18,445 bases of DNA from Flavobacteriaceae bacterium UBA3478 (GTDB taxonomy: Bacteria > Bacteroidota > Bacteroidia > Flavobacteriales > Flavobacteriaceae). The DNA lies in NCBI GenBank assembly GCA_002381155.1, contig DFQX01000033.1:1-18445 (forward strand), written 5' to 3'. The notes below the pieces were generated by a model, which was given only the letters and a program-made list of their open reading frames with translations, searched no databases and was not told the DNA's origin. Every line of letters begins with the position of its first letter. The stretch's first letter is position 1. A program made the position numbers and the translations under genes. Below are positions 1 to 6,986 of this stretch, piece by piece.

Positions 1-463
1 TGCAAATGGTTTAACTGAGGCAGATCTTCCTCCGCTTGTTTATCTAGCTGATTTAAATGCTGAAGATGTTGATCCGAATCTAGCCGCAGCTGCACCCTCT
101 GAAACCTCTACAACAATGAAGGAGTTCATGATGGACAACATGACTGAAGCAGAGCGTGCTAAGGTTAAAGAACCCAAGTACTTCTACGAAATTTCTTTTG
201 AAAAACCGGGAGGTATTCCAATGCCACTGATCGTAGAGTATACTTATGAAGATGGAAGCTCTGAGACAGTAACCTATCCACCTGAGATTTGGAGAAAGAA
301 TGATGCCGAGGTTAAGCGTGTTATCTCATCAGACAAAAAGCTAACAGGGATTGTAGTAGATCCAAAGGCAGAGACGGCCGATATTGATACCGCAAACAAT
401 TCTTGGCCTAAAAAAGAGGAAGGATCTGAATTTGATGCTTTAAAAGCGCAAATCAAAGGATAA
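1..463 (+). CDS. M1 family metallopeptidase, C-terminal fragment (5' end outside window)
   Basis: The reading frame is open from base 2 with no start codon of its own, so this is the 3' end of a longer gene; the first in-frame ATG at 116 is internal. The visible 153 residues hold a low-complexity linker (AAAAPSETSTT) and then a compact beta-rich module with KPGGIPMPLIVEYTYEDG, PPEIWRKND and a final DIDTANNSWP block. From memory, this arrangement is typical of the C-terminus of Bacteroidota M1 (aminopeptidase N-like) zinc peptidases, where the last residues before NNSWP describe a beta strand of the C-terminal domain. The catalytic HExxH region lies outside the window, so activity cannot be judged here. 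The gene ends at a TAA followed by a strong intrinsic terminator. Family assignment rests on the tail only. Confidence 0.72.
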   Translation, partial: ANGLTEADLPPLVYLADLNAEDVDPNLAAAAPSETSTTMKEFMMDNMTEAERAKVKEPKYFYEISFEKPGGIPMPLIVEYTYEDGSSETVTYPPEIWRKNDAEVKRVISSDKKLTGIVVDPKAETADIDTANNSWPKKEEGSEFDALKAQIKG

Positions 464-483
464 TTTCTTTTACCCGAAATTCT

Positions 484-515
484 AAACCCGCAGTGAAACC
501 GCTGCGGGTTTTTTT
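484..515 (+). terminator. Rho-independent terminator after the M1 peptidase gene
   Basis: A ten-pair stem (AAACCCGCAG at 484-493 with CTGCGGGTTT at 502-511) encloses an 8-base loop and runs into a T tract through 515. It sits 20 bases after the peptidase stop codon. The T tract directly abuts the -7 promoter element of the next gene. Confidence 0.9.
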
Positions 516-522
516 ATATTTG
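515..522 (+). promoter_or_regulatory. Bacteroidota -7 promoter element for the tatA-like gene
   Basis: TATATTTG matches the Bacteroidota -7 consensus TAnnTTTG exactly. Only five bases separate it from the ATG at 528. Because transcription normally starts a few bases after this box, the mRNA would be leaderless or nearly so. No clear -33 TTTG/TTG is visible; that position falls in the terminator hairpin. Confidence 0.6.
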
Positions 523-527
523 TATCC

Positions 528-800
528 ATGCATTTTCTCTTTATTAGCGGCGCAGAAATATTCTTCATACTCTTTATGGTGGTGATTATTTTTGGTACTG
601 ATCGTCTACCAGAAGTTGTACGTGGCCTAGCTAAAGGAATGCGCCAACTAAAAGATGCAGCCGACGACGTTAAGCGAGAAATTCAAAAGTCTGCAGATAA
701 AAGTGGTATTGACACTTCAATAGCCGAAGACCTTAAAAAGAGTGCAGCTCAAGTAAAAAAATCGGTTGAAGAAGTAACAGGTACTATTAAACGTCAGTAA
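528..800 (+). CDS. tatA: Sec-independent protein translocase TatA/TatB-family protein
   Basis: This 90-residue protein has the TatA/B layout: a short periplasmic N-terminus, one membrane segment (about residues 6-22), the FG hinge (F22-G23), LPE (27-29), then an amphipathic helix (about 30-52, VVRGLAKGMRQLKDAADDVK) and a charged, lysine-rich tail. In the family it oligomerises with TatC to move folded proteins, usually carrying twin-arginine signals, across the inner membrane. Glu10 in the membrane segment is a position where many TatB and Bacteroidota TatA proteins also carry Glu, so TatA and TatB cannot be separated with certainty; the short length favours TatA. It stands alone, with no tatC in the window, between a strong upstream terminator and a convergent O-methyltransferase gene whose stop is one base away. 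Confidence 0.88.
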   Translation: MHFLFISGAEIFFILFMVVIIFGTDRLPEVVRGLAKGMRQLKDAADDVKREIQKSADKSGIDTSIAEDLKKSAAQVKKSVEEVTGTIKRQ

Positions 801-801
801 G

Positions 802-1443
802 TTATAGGTATCTAGCCACGCTTAATCCGTCTCTTACCGGTAAGATTAGGTGCTCAAAACGGTCGTCTTCAGTTAATCGTTTATTATACTTTAACAGTGC
901 TTCGGTAGCTTTGTCGCCCTTTTGAAGCGGTTCTACTACTTTACCACTCCACAAAATGTTGTCCGATACTACAAGGCAACCTTTAGCTAGCTTAGGAATT
1001 ACTGCATCTAAGTATTCGTTGTAATCCGCTTTTTTAGCGTCAATAAAGACTAAATCAAACTGGTCCTTTAAGGTAGGGATGATTTCTAATGCATCTCCGA
1101 CTATAGGTTGGATGCTTTCATAGTAAGGGCTTAGTTTCCAATACTTTTGTTGTAGCCAAGCCAATTCCTCATTCACTTCAATAGTAGTGATGGTTCCTTT
1201 ATCACTTAACCCCTCTGCAAGACATAGTGCTGAATATCCCGTATAAGTACCCAATTCAAGAATGCGATTGGGTCGAACTAATTTGCTTAAAAAGGAAAGT
1301 AGTCTCCCTTGGTAATGACCCGAAATCATTCTTGGTTGAATTACTTTCTGATGCGTTTCATGGCTTAGGTTTTTGAGATAGGTTGGTTCTAACTCTATAT
1401 GCTTGTTTAAATAAGATTCTAAGGCTTCTGAAAAGAAGTGCAT
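802..1443 (-). CDS. Class I SAM-dependent O-methyltransferase
   Basis: This 213-residue protein matches the cation-dependent (COMT/CCoAOMT-like) O-methyltransferase family in length and motifs. It has a SAM-binding glycine motif ILELGTYTGYSAL (61-73), an acidic strand end TIEV (E89), VGDALEI (115-121), and the metal-ligand motifs FIDAKKADY (133-141) and SDN (160-162). Such enzymes transfer a methyl group from SAM to catechol-type hydroxyls; the substrate here is unknown. The frame stays open for 39 more codons upstream, but that extension would run into the divergent kynureninase gene, has an unlike composition, and would swallow the promoter. The ATG at 1443 gives the normal family start (MHFFSEALESYL), 26 bases after a -7 box. 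It converges on tatA with one base between stop codons. Confidence 0.9.
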   Translation of the reverse strand: MHFFSEALESYLNKHIELEPTYLKNLSHETHQKVIQPRMISGHYQGRLLSFLSKLVRPNRILELGTYTGYSALCLAEGLSDKGTITTIEVNEELAWLQQKYWKLSPYYESIQPIVGDALEIIPTLKDQFDLVFIDAKKADYNEYLDAVIPKLAKGCLVVSDNILWSGKVVEPLQKGDKATEALLKYNKRLTEDDRFEHLILPVRDGLSVARYL

Positions 1444-1458
1444 CGCTCTATTTTTAAG

Positions 1459-1466
1459 TAAATTTA
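1459..1466 (+). promoter_or_regulatory. Weak candidate -7 element for kynureninase
   Basis: TAAATTTA matches the TAnnTTTG consensus at seven of eight positions. It is followed 16 bases later by the kynureninase ATG, the same spacing as seen at clpP. It overlaps the divergent O-methyltransferase promoter region. This is a weak call. Confidence 0.3.
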
Positions 1467-1469
1467 GGT

Positions 1470-1477
1470 CAAAAATA
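1470..1477 (-). promoter_or_regulatory. -7 promoter element for the O-methyltransferase gene
   Basis: Read on the minus strand this is TATTTTTG, an exact match to TAnnTTTG, in the 39-base gap between the divergent starts at 1443 and 1483. It predicts a leader of about 20 bases. No well-spaced -33 TTTG is seen. Confidence 0.5.
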
Positions 1478-1482
1478 AGCCT

Positions 1483-2760
1483 ATGTTTCAAAGTTCTCTT
1501 CAATTCGCTAAAGACCTTGATGCTAATGATTTGCTCGCGAGCTATCGCGATCAATTTCATTTTCCGAAAACTGCTGAAGGAGAGAAGAAGTTATACTTTA
1601 CGGGTAACTCGCTAGGATTACAACCCTTAAATACTAAAAACCGTATTGGTCGAATACTTGACGAGTGGGCAGAATATGCTGTAGATGGTCACTTTTATTC
1701 TGAACATCCTTGGTGGGACTACCACGAAAGAATGGCGCCTAAACTAGCCAAGGTCGTCGGTGCAGAGCCAAGTGAAGTTACGATTATGAATACATTGACA
1801 GCCAATCTTCATTTACTGATGGTTTCTTTTTACCGTCCGACTTCTACGCGTTATGCCATATTGTGTGAAGAAAAGGCCTTCCCCTCTGATCAGTATTTAA
1901 TGAAATCTCAATTGAAGTTTCACGGATTTGATTTTGAAAGTGCACTCATTGAAGTTTCAGGTAACGGATCAGCTCCAACAACCGAAGATTTCATAAAGGC
2001 TATTGAAGAAAATAAAGATAGAGTGGCACTTATACTTCTAGGTGGAGTGAATTATTACACTGCGGGGGTCCTCGATATTGAGACGATAACTAGAGTTGCT
2101 AGGTCATATGGTATTACTATCGGATGGGATTTAGCCCACGCAGCAGGTAACATTTTATTAAAATTACATGATTGGGGAGTAGATTTTGCGGCGTGGTGTA
2201 GTTATAAGTACATGAATGCTGGACCGGGTAGTTTATCAGGTGTGTTTATTCATAAACGCCATCACAACCAATCTTCAATTCCTAGATTCGAAGGTTGGTG
2301 GGGTGTAGATAAGTCAGAGCGTTTTCAATTGAATGACTCCTTTAAGCCGGCGGTAGGAGCAGAGGCTTGGCAGTTGTCTAACCTGCCCATTCTAGCTTTA
2401 GCCCCCTACGATGCTTCTCTAGATTTATTTGAAGAAGTAGGAATGGAGCGACTAATCGCAAAAAGCAAACAACTTACTGACTATTTAGAATTTAAGATTC
2501 GAGAGATTGCAGAGGAAACGGGATATCCTCTCGAGATAATTACCCTTCAAAATAGAGGTGCTCAACTTTCTATCCATATGCCTAATAATGGACGAGCCAT
2601 TTTCGATCATCTCTGCGAAAATGGAGTGGTGCCCGATTGGAGAAATCCGAATGTGATTCGTGTTGCTCCGGTACCCTTTTACAATTCTTTTGAAGACGTA
2701 TACTTGTTTGCTGAACGTTTCAAGGATGCAATCTATTCTACCGATAGTTCGGTAAAATAA
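1483..2760 (+). CDS. kynU: Kynureninase
   Basis: This 425-residue PLP enzyme cleaves L-kynurenine to anthranilate and alanine (or 3-hydroxykynurenine to 3-hydroxyanthranilate) in tryptophan degradation. It shows the family signatures: YFTGNSLGLQP (38-48), the WWDYHERMAPKLAKVVGA segment (77-94), the PLP-ring aspartate in WDLAHAAGN (D216), and the Schiff-base lysine in CSYKYMNAGPG (K242). The C-terminal substrate region includes RGAQLSIHMPN (358-368) and VVPDWRNPNVIRVAPVPFYN (382-401). The length is normal for the family. No other kynurenine-pathway gene (tryptophan dioxygenase, kynurenine monooxygenase) is adjacent, so this copy appears as a single gene. It is divergent from the O-methyltransferase gene and overlaps the convergent lipoprotein gene by 28 bases at the 3' end. 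Confidence 0.96.
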   Translation: MFQSSLQFAKDLDANDLLASYRDQFHFPKTAEGEKKLYFTGNSLGLQPLNTKNRIGRILDEWAEYAVDGHFYSEHPWWDYHERMAPKLAKVVGAEPSEVTIMNTLTANLHLLMVSFYRPTSTRYAILCEEKAFPSDQYLMKSQLKFHGFDFESALIEVSGNGSAPTTEDFIKAIEENKDRVALILLGGVNYYTAGVLDIETITRVARSYGITIGWDLAHAAGNILLKLHDWGVDFAAWCSYKYMNAGPGSLSGVFIHKRHHNQSSIPRFEGWWGVDKSERFQLNDSFKPAVGAEAWQLSNLPILALAPYDASLDLFEEVGMERLIAKSKQLTDYLEFKIREIAEETGYPLEIITLQNRGAQLSIHMPNNGRAIFDHLCENGVVPDWRNPNVIRVAPVPFYNSFEDVYLFAERFKDAIYSTDSSVK

Positions 2761-3401
2761 AGAGCCCCACTTGAATTTGGTCGTTCATGGCGCTGTGCGA
2801 TCAGTAAACCACCGAGGTTAAGGTAATCCTTGCAAATCGATATAATGTTCGGATCTTCTCCATTGGAGCGTCTAAATACCCACTCTTTTACCGTATAATC
2901 GTTGTCTACATAAAAATCATAGGCATCGCCTGGGGTATATCCGCCCTCGTTACCATAAACAATAGTTAGTTTGTTTAAGGTTTTTCCTTCGCCAGGGGAG
3001 TCGACATTTTCTGAGTAAGTGGCTGTAAAGTTATCTTGATCCCATACCAGCTGAAGTGGTGCTAGGAGACAATACTTATCATTGATAAAACCCTTGTTAA
3101 CCTCATTGGAAAGAGAATCAAGCTTTTTCCAATGGTATCTATAATTACCTTCAGCACGCACAGCAGTTACAGAATCAACTTTAGGGTTCCAGATCCATTT
3201 TCGAGAGAAAGGTTCTCCATTGGCTCGAGCCACATTCCAATTAAAGACGATTTTTTCGATTTCTTCAAACTCAGAGATTCCATGTGCTTCGGCAATGCGA
3301 TCTGCTACCTTGTAGGCTTCTGACTTCTCGGTGGTTGAAGGGGTTTCTGAACAGCTATTCAGTAAACCTATGGCTGCTAAAGAGAGGAGTAACTTTTTCA
3401 T
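2733..3401 (-). CDS. Putative lipoprotein of unknown function
   Basis: This 222-residue protein begins with a type II signal peptide: MKK, a hydrophobic stretch (4-14) and a lipobox-like LNSC with the lipidated cysteine at C17, followed by a Ser/Thr/Glu linker. The mature part is aromatic-rich and beta-like, with an early AHG segment (AEAHGISEFEEIEKIVFNW, about 38-56), WIWNPKVDSV, NDKYCLLAPLQLVWDQD and YDFYVDNDYTVKEWVFRR. This plan (lipobox, AHG near the N-terminus, LolA-like alternating strands) resembles Bacteroidota lipoproteins grouped as DUF6503, but that match is from memory and weak. It is probably membrane-anchored in the cell envelope. It is divergent from clpP across a shared symmetric promoter region, and its last codons overlap the end of kynureninase. 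Function is not known. Confidence 0.82.
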   Translation of the reverse strand: MKKLLLSLAAIGLLNSCSETPSTTEKSEAYKVADRIAEAHGISEFEEIEKIVFNWNVARANGEPFSRKWIWNPKVDSVTAVRAEGNYRYHWKKLDSLSNEVNKGFINDKYCLLAPLQLVWDQDNFTATYSENVDSPGEGKTLNKLTIVYGNEGGYTPGDAYDFYVDNDYTVKEWVFRRSNGEDPNIISICKDYLNLGGLLIAQRHERPNSSGALYFTELSVE

Positions 3402-3414
3402 ATTTCTTTTAGGC

Positions 3415-3422
3415 TAAAGGTA
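3415..3422 (-). promoter_or_regulatory. Candidate -7 element for the lipoprotein gene
   Basis: Read on the minus strand this is TACCTTTA, seven of eight matches to TAnnTTTG, 13 bases before the ATG at 3401. It mirrors the clpP -7 box TACCTTTG on the other strand, and both lie in the arms of one inverted repeat. Confidence 0.4.
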
Positions 3423-3460
3423 GGAAATGCTAGGCTAAAATAGCATTAGATGCTACCTTT
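3416..3460. repeat. Nested inverted repeat in the lipoprotein/clpP divergent promoter region
   Basis: Outer arms AAAGGTAG (3416-3423) and CTACCTTT (3453-3460) and inner arms AATGCTA (3426-3432) and TAGCATT (3441-3447) give 15 possible pairs with an eight-base loop GGCTAAAA. In addition, TAGGCTAAA occurs twice (3410-3418 and 3431-3439), 21 bases apart, about two helical turns. The outer arms overlap the -7 boxes of both divergent genes. Confidence 0.6.
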
Positions 3461-3461
3461 G
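3454..3461 (+). promoter_or_regulatory. -7 promoter element for clpP
   Basis: TACCTTTG is an exact TAnnTTTG match, 16 bases before the clpP ATG, predicting a leader of about ten bases. There is no convincing TTTG at the -33 position. Confidence 0.55.
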
Positions 3462-3477
3462 TAGGTATCTAAAATTT

Positions 3478-4035
3478 ATGGCTATGGCTGCAACATCTAA
3501 GGTTCGTGACTTAATAGAACATTCGCTTTTAACCGATCGCAAGGTTTTTTTATGGGGAATGGTAGACGATCACAGCGCAAAACACGTGATTGATCGCTTG
3601 CTTTATCTTGATAGTCAAAGTCATGACGAAATTCAACTTATCATTAATAGCCCTGGGGGTTATGTGACTTCTGGTTTTGCTATTTACGATACCTTAAAAG
3701 CGATTAAAAGCCCTGTTTCTACCATATGTTCAGGTTTAGCAGCATCAATGGGTTCAATTCTATTGTCTGCTGGAGAAAAGGGTCGTCGCTTCATACAGCC
3801 TCACGCTCGAGTGATGATTCATCAACCCAGTGGTGGTGCTCAGGGTCAAGCTTCTTCCATAGAGATACAAGCTCGAGAGATTATTAAAACTAAAGAGATC
3901 GGAGCTAGAATTCTTGCAGAGAATTGCGATCAGCCTATCGAAAAGGTAATGAAAGATTTTGACCGTGACTATTGGATGGATGCAGAAGAATCTACTCAGT
4001 ATGGAATCGTAGACGGGGTCATTGATGCCATCTAA
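3478..4035 (+). CDS. clpP: ClpP-family serine protease subunit (stand-alone paralogue)
   Basis: This 185-residue protein is the proteolytic subunit of a Clp-type protease, which forms a barrel of two heptameric rings and degrades unfolded proteins handed over by ClpX or ClpA/C. The catalytic triad is intact: Ser90 in GLAASMGSIL, His115 in VMIHQPSGG and Asp164 in DFDRDYWMD. The Ser-His spacing (25) and His-Asp spacing (49) equal those in E. coli ClpP. The oxyanion segment INSPGG (56-61) is present. It lacks the longer N-terminal propeptide of usual ClpP and has an odd entry strand (VFLWGMVDDHSAKHVIDRLL). No clpX or tig lies beside it, so it is probably the second ClpP copy carried by many Bacteroidota. 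Its stop overlaps the convergent photolyase stop by four bases. Confidence 0.93.
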   Translation: MAMAATSKVRDLIEHSLLTDRKVFLWGMVDDHSAKHVIDRLLYLDSQSHDEIQLIINSPGGYVTSGFAIYDTLKAIKSPVSTICSGLAASMGSILLSAGEKGRRFIQPHARVMIHQPSGGAQGQASSIEIQAREIIKTKEIGARILAENCDQPIEKVMKDFDRDYWMDAEESTQYGIVDGVIDAI

Positions 4036-5579
4036 TAGGTATCAGGATTTCGAATAATCGCTTCTGCTCTCCTAATCTGTGCTTCTAACTCGTCTGGGTT
4101 CTTCTTGTCAAGTAACCGATACATCATACCCATTCTAGGATTATCCTTTAGGATCTCTCTTTTCTTACTAAGGAAATTCCAGTACAATGAATTAAACGGA
4201 CAAGATTGTTCTCCGGTCTTATCTTGTACCCGGTAACTACAGCTTTTGCAGTAATTACTCATCTTGTTGATGTAAGCCCCACTACTGATATAGGGTTTGG
4301 TCGCGATGATTCCTCCGTCGGCGAACTGAGACATTCCACGAGTATTCGTGATCTCTACCCAGTGTATAGCATCGATATAAACTCCTAAATACCAATCATC
4401 AAGCTCATCAGGATTTATTTCAGTAAGTAGTGCGTAATTACCGGTAACCATTAGGCGTTGTATGTGATGGGCATAGCTATGTTCTAGCGTTTGTTTAATA
4501 GACTCAGAAAGACACTTCATTTTGGTTTTTCCTGTCCAATAAAAATTTGGGAGATTTTGCCTGTGATTGAAGTAATTGAGGGTTTGATAATTGGGCATTT
4601 CTTTCCAGTAAATCCCGCGCATATATTCCCGCCACCCTAAAATTTGACGAACGAATCCTTCAATTTGTGAAAGCGAAATAGTATCGTCTTTGTAATAAGT
4701 GGCGATGGCAGTGTCAATAACTTCTCTCGGATGTATCAGTTTAGAATTAAGCGCAAAGGATAGCCTTGAGTGAAAGAGATACGGTTTTCCTACGGCCATG
4801 GCATCTTGATAAGTCCCAAATCGAGATAATAAATGATCGCAGAAGTACTGTAGTATTTGTAATCCCTCTTTTCGGCTGGTTGGCCAAGGGAACTCCTCAG
4901 CATTAATGATACCCAGTGTTTCAATCTTACTATCAAGAATATCTTGGTAAACCTCGGTTACATCGGTTTTAAAATCTAACTCTTTTGGAATTTGGAGATT
5001 CGTATCAATGCCCTTACGATTTTCACTGTCGTAGTTCCATTTACCTCCTTCAGGCTTCCCGTCAGGAAGTATTAGTATATGATGTTTTTTACGCATCATA
5101 CGATAAAACGACTCCATAAGGAGTTGTTTCTTGCCTTCGAAATGTTTTGATAGTTCTTCTCTAGAAGTTAGAAAGTGTTCGGTGTCAAATACTTCGCTTT
5201 GGATTCCTTTCGATTTAAGCAAACTGCAAATTTCTTTGAGCTCCTTATCTAAACGGTAGTTGTCGGGCAGTTGGTATTCAAACTTCTCAATAGGATAGGT
5301 TTGGCAGTATTCTAATATCCGAGTTCTAAGACTTCGATCTCCAGCTTGATTTATCTTTTGATAGTCCACACGAGCGCCAATCTTTTTTAAGGCATCCGCG
5401 AAATTCCTCATGCTTTGAAAGAAAGCTACCACTTTCTGAATATGATGGGTGATATTATTGCTTTCTTGATGCATTTCTGCCATACAATAGAGGGTATGAG
5501 CATCCACCTCTCTATACCAGCTGTGTCGGGCATTTAATTGGTCGCCTAAGATTAATCGGAGTTTTTTTACTGCAGCCAT
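4032..5579 (-). CDS. Fe-S cluster bacterial cryptochrome/(6-4) photolyase (FeS-BCP)
   Basis: This 515-residue flavoprotein belongs to the prokaryotic FeS-BCP branch of the photolyase family (Agrobacterium PhrB type), which repairs UV-induced (6-4) photoproducts using light. The N-terminal Rossmann domain opens with LRLILGDQLN (7-16). The four cluster cysteines are Cys356, Cys444, Cys447 and Cys460; their spacing (88, 3, 13) equals that of PhrB's Cys350/438/441/454. The His pair before QRLM (H371-H372, in YAHHIQRLM) matches the catalytic His365/His366 of PhrB. Other family blocks are FVRQILGWREYMRGIYW (309-325) and ADGGIIATKPYISSGAYI (420-437). It is the last gene of the operon and overlaps the cryptochrome stop by 13 bases, suggesting coupled translation. 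All key residues are present, so it is probably active. Confidence 0.95.
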   Translation of the reverse strand: MAAVKKLRLILGDQLNARHSWYREVDAHTLYCMAEMHQESNNITHHIQKVVAFFQSMRNFADALKKIGARVDYQKINQAGDRSLRTRILEYCQTYPIEKFEYQLPDNYRLDKELKEICSLLKSKGIQSEVFDTEHFLTSREELSKHFEGKKQLLMESFYRMMRKKHHILILPDGKPEGGKWNYDSENRKGIDTNLQIPKELDFKTDVTEVYQDILDSKIETLGIINAEEFPWPTSRKEGLQILQYFCDHLLSRFGTYQDAMAVGKPYLFHSRLSFALNSKLIHPREVIDTAIATYYKDDTISLSQIEGFVRQILGWREYMRGIYWKEMPNYQTLNYFNHRQNLPNFYWTGKTKMKCLSESIKQTLEHSYAHHIQRLMVTGNYALLTEINPDELDDWYLGVYIDAIHWVEITNTRGMSQFADGGIIATKPYISSGAYINKMSNYCKSCSYRVQDKTGEQSCPFNSLYWNFLSKKREILKDNPRMGMMYRLLDKKNPDELEAQIRRAEAIIRNPDTY

Positions 5580-6844
5580 AATCGTCTATAGTCGTTTTTG
5601 GGATCGTACATCTCTGCCTGTCGTTGGGTATTAAATTTGCGATCTCTAGGGTCATTTCCCACTCCGCTTACATAACACCAATTACCCCAATTGGCTGAGG
5701 CGTCGTAATCGATAAGTTGAGCTTCAAAGTACTTTGCCCCCCAAATCCAATTTTGCTTCAAGTTTTTTGCCCAATAACTAGCCACATTTTGTCTTGCTCG
5801 GTTACTGAGCCAACCTGTGGATTTTAATTCGATCATGGCCGCATTGACGAAATCATCTTTGGTTTTACCATCGACCCACTTTTCAAACAGTGAATTGTTC
5901 TCTCCCCACTCATAGGAGCGATTAAGAATACCTGCAATCTTAAAGATGCGATCCCTGTGTTTGAAGCTAATCAGCTTAAAATATTCTCTCCATAGCAGTT
6001 CGAAGAACAGCCAATAGGTGTCCTGATTGGCGACCACCGACGATTCAAATTCTTTTATCTCTGCATAAATAGATCGGGGAGAAAGACATCCAAAAGCTAG
6101 ATACGCTGAAAGTTTCGAACTAAAGTCTAGGCCAATTAATCCGTTTCTTGTCTGCTTGTACTCAGCGAGTGCCTCTGTCTGCCAGAAATAATGATCTAAT
6201 CGCTCCCACCCGGCGTCTTCTCCACCTTTGAAGGGATGCGCAGATCGATCATCAATAGTGCTATTTGAATAGCCTAATTCAGTTAAGGAAGGAATTTTAC
6301 TGGATTCAATCGACAACCCGTTCGATAAAGGATTTTCTGGCGCTTCAAATGGTGTCTCAGGAGCATGATATCGCTCTACCTTTTTTCTAAACACCGTAAA
6401 GACCTCAGGTAACTCCATCACATCAAATGGTAGTTTTTGCAAAGGGTATAATAGGTCTGAGTGGTCTTTGATCCACGTTATATCGATTTTTGCCTTTTTG
6501 ATAGCCTTATCCATAAATCCCCGCTCGTTAGAAGTAGCGAAATCAATACTGTATAAGGATTCGATCGAATAGCGGTCTATAAGTGTGGCAAGATGATCAG
6601 ATCCTACCTGATCGATAATTAAAGGAATATTTAAACGTTCAAGATCAGCCTTGAGATTATGGAGTGATTCAAGTTCAAATTTTCTTGCAAAGAAGGACTT
6701 ATTAGGAAATTTCTTTGAGCCTATTTCAATCGAATGATGATCTAAAAAATAGTAAGCAAATAGGCCTTTGTTTTTCATTGCCCTTATTAGCAAAGCATTA
6801 TCCTTAACCCTTATTAATTGATTGACTATAAGTATACTATTCAT
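5567..6844 (-). CDS. Cryptochrome-DASH/photolyase family flavoprotein
   Basis: This 425-residue FAD protein has the cry-DASH marks: LYPLQKLPFDVMELPEVFTVFRK (132-154), GGEDAGWERLDHYFW (207-221), SSKLSAYLAFGCLSPRSIY (242-260), ELLWREYFK (282-290), STGWLSNRARQNVASY (342-357) and DYDASANWGNWCYVSGVGNDP (379-399). Members repair cyclobutane dimers, often in single-stranded DNA, or act as light sensors. The frame is open 32 codons further upstream, but that part is an out-of-frame shadow of the DUF2256 gene, so I take the ATG at 6844, four bases after the DUF2256 stop. One oddity: the usual N-terminal WFRNDLR block is replaced by IVNQLIR (6-12), although RVKDN follows as normal. It may therefore differ at the antenna-domain end. 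It is the third gene of the operon. Confidence 0.93.
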   Translation of the reverse strand: MNSILIVNQLIRVKDNALLIRAMKNKGLFAYYFLDHHSIEIGSKKFPNKSFFARKFELESLHNLKADLERLNIPLIIDQVGSDHLATLIDRYSIESLYSIDFATSNERGFMDKAIKKAKIDITWIKDHSDLLYPLQKLPFDVMELPEVFTVFRKKVERYHAPETPFEAPENPLSNGLSIESSKIPSLTELGYSNSTIDDRSAHPFKGGEDAGWERLDHYFWQTEALAEYKQTRNGLIGLDFSSKLSAYLAFGCLSPRSIYAEIKEFESSVVANQDTYWLFFELLWREYFKLISFKHRDRIFKIAGILNRSYEWGENNSLFEKWVDGKTKDDFVNAAMIELKSTGWLSNRARQNVASYWAKNLKQNWIWGAKYFEAQLIDYDASANWGNWCYVSGVGNDPRDRKFNTQRQAEMYDPKNDYRRLWLQ

Positions 6845-6848
6845 AGAG

Positions 6849-6986
6849 CTATTTCTTTTGCGATGCACATTTTTTACTACAGTATTTAACTTGTTCCCAA
6901 TTCTTCTCCCATTTTTTACGCCAGGTAAAGGGTCTTTCACAGACCACGCAAATTTTCTGAGGAAGATTTACTTTCTTGTGCGCCAC
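6849..6986 (-). CDS. DUF2256 zinc-binding mini-protein
   Basis: This 45-residue gene begins with GTG at 6986, the base immediately after the flavin reductase stop codon, and ends with TAG at 6849, four bases before the cryptochrome ATG. The product (MAHKKVNLPQKICVVC at the start) has a zinc-knuckle pattern: C13-x2-C16, then RPFTWRKKWEKNW (18-30), then YC36-x3-C40. That CxxC, PFTWRKKW, YCS..C pattern is the DUF2256 family, small proteins often encoded beside photolyase/cryptochrome genes in bacteria. The molecular role is not known; metal or nucleic-acid binding is an inference from the cysteines and the basic surface. No other start fits, because the upstream codon is the reductase stop. The tight spacing on both sides places it inside the operon. 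Confidence 0.9.
   Translation of the reverse strand: MAHKKVNLPQKICVVCERPFTWRKKWEKNWEQVKYCSKKCASQKK

Noticed and set aside
1444..1560. O-methyltransferase starting at 1560
   Set aside because: It would overlap the start of kynureninase by 78 bases and cover the promoter; the ATG at 1443 gives the normal family length.
6845..6940. A longer cryptochrome with 32 extra N-terminal residues starting at 6940
   Set aside because: The extension is out of frame over the DUF2256 gene, whose protein is a recognised small family; the ATG at 6844 gives a natural start.
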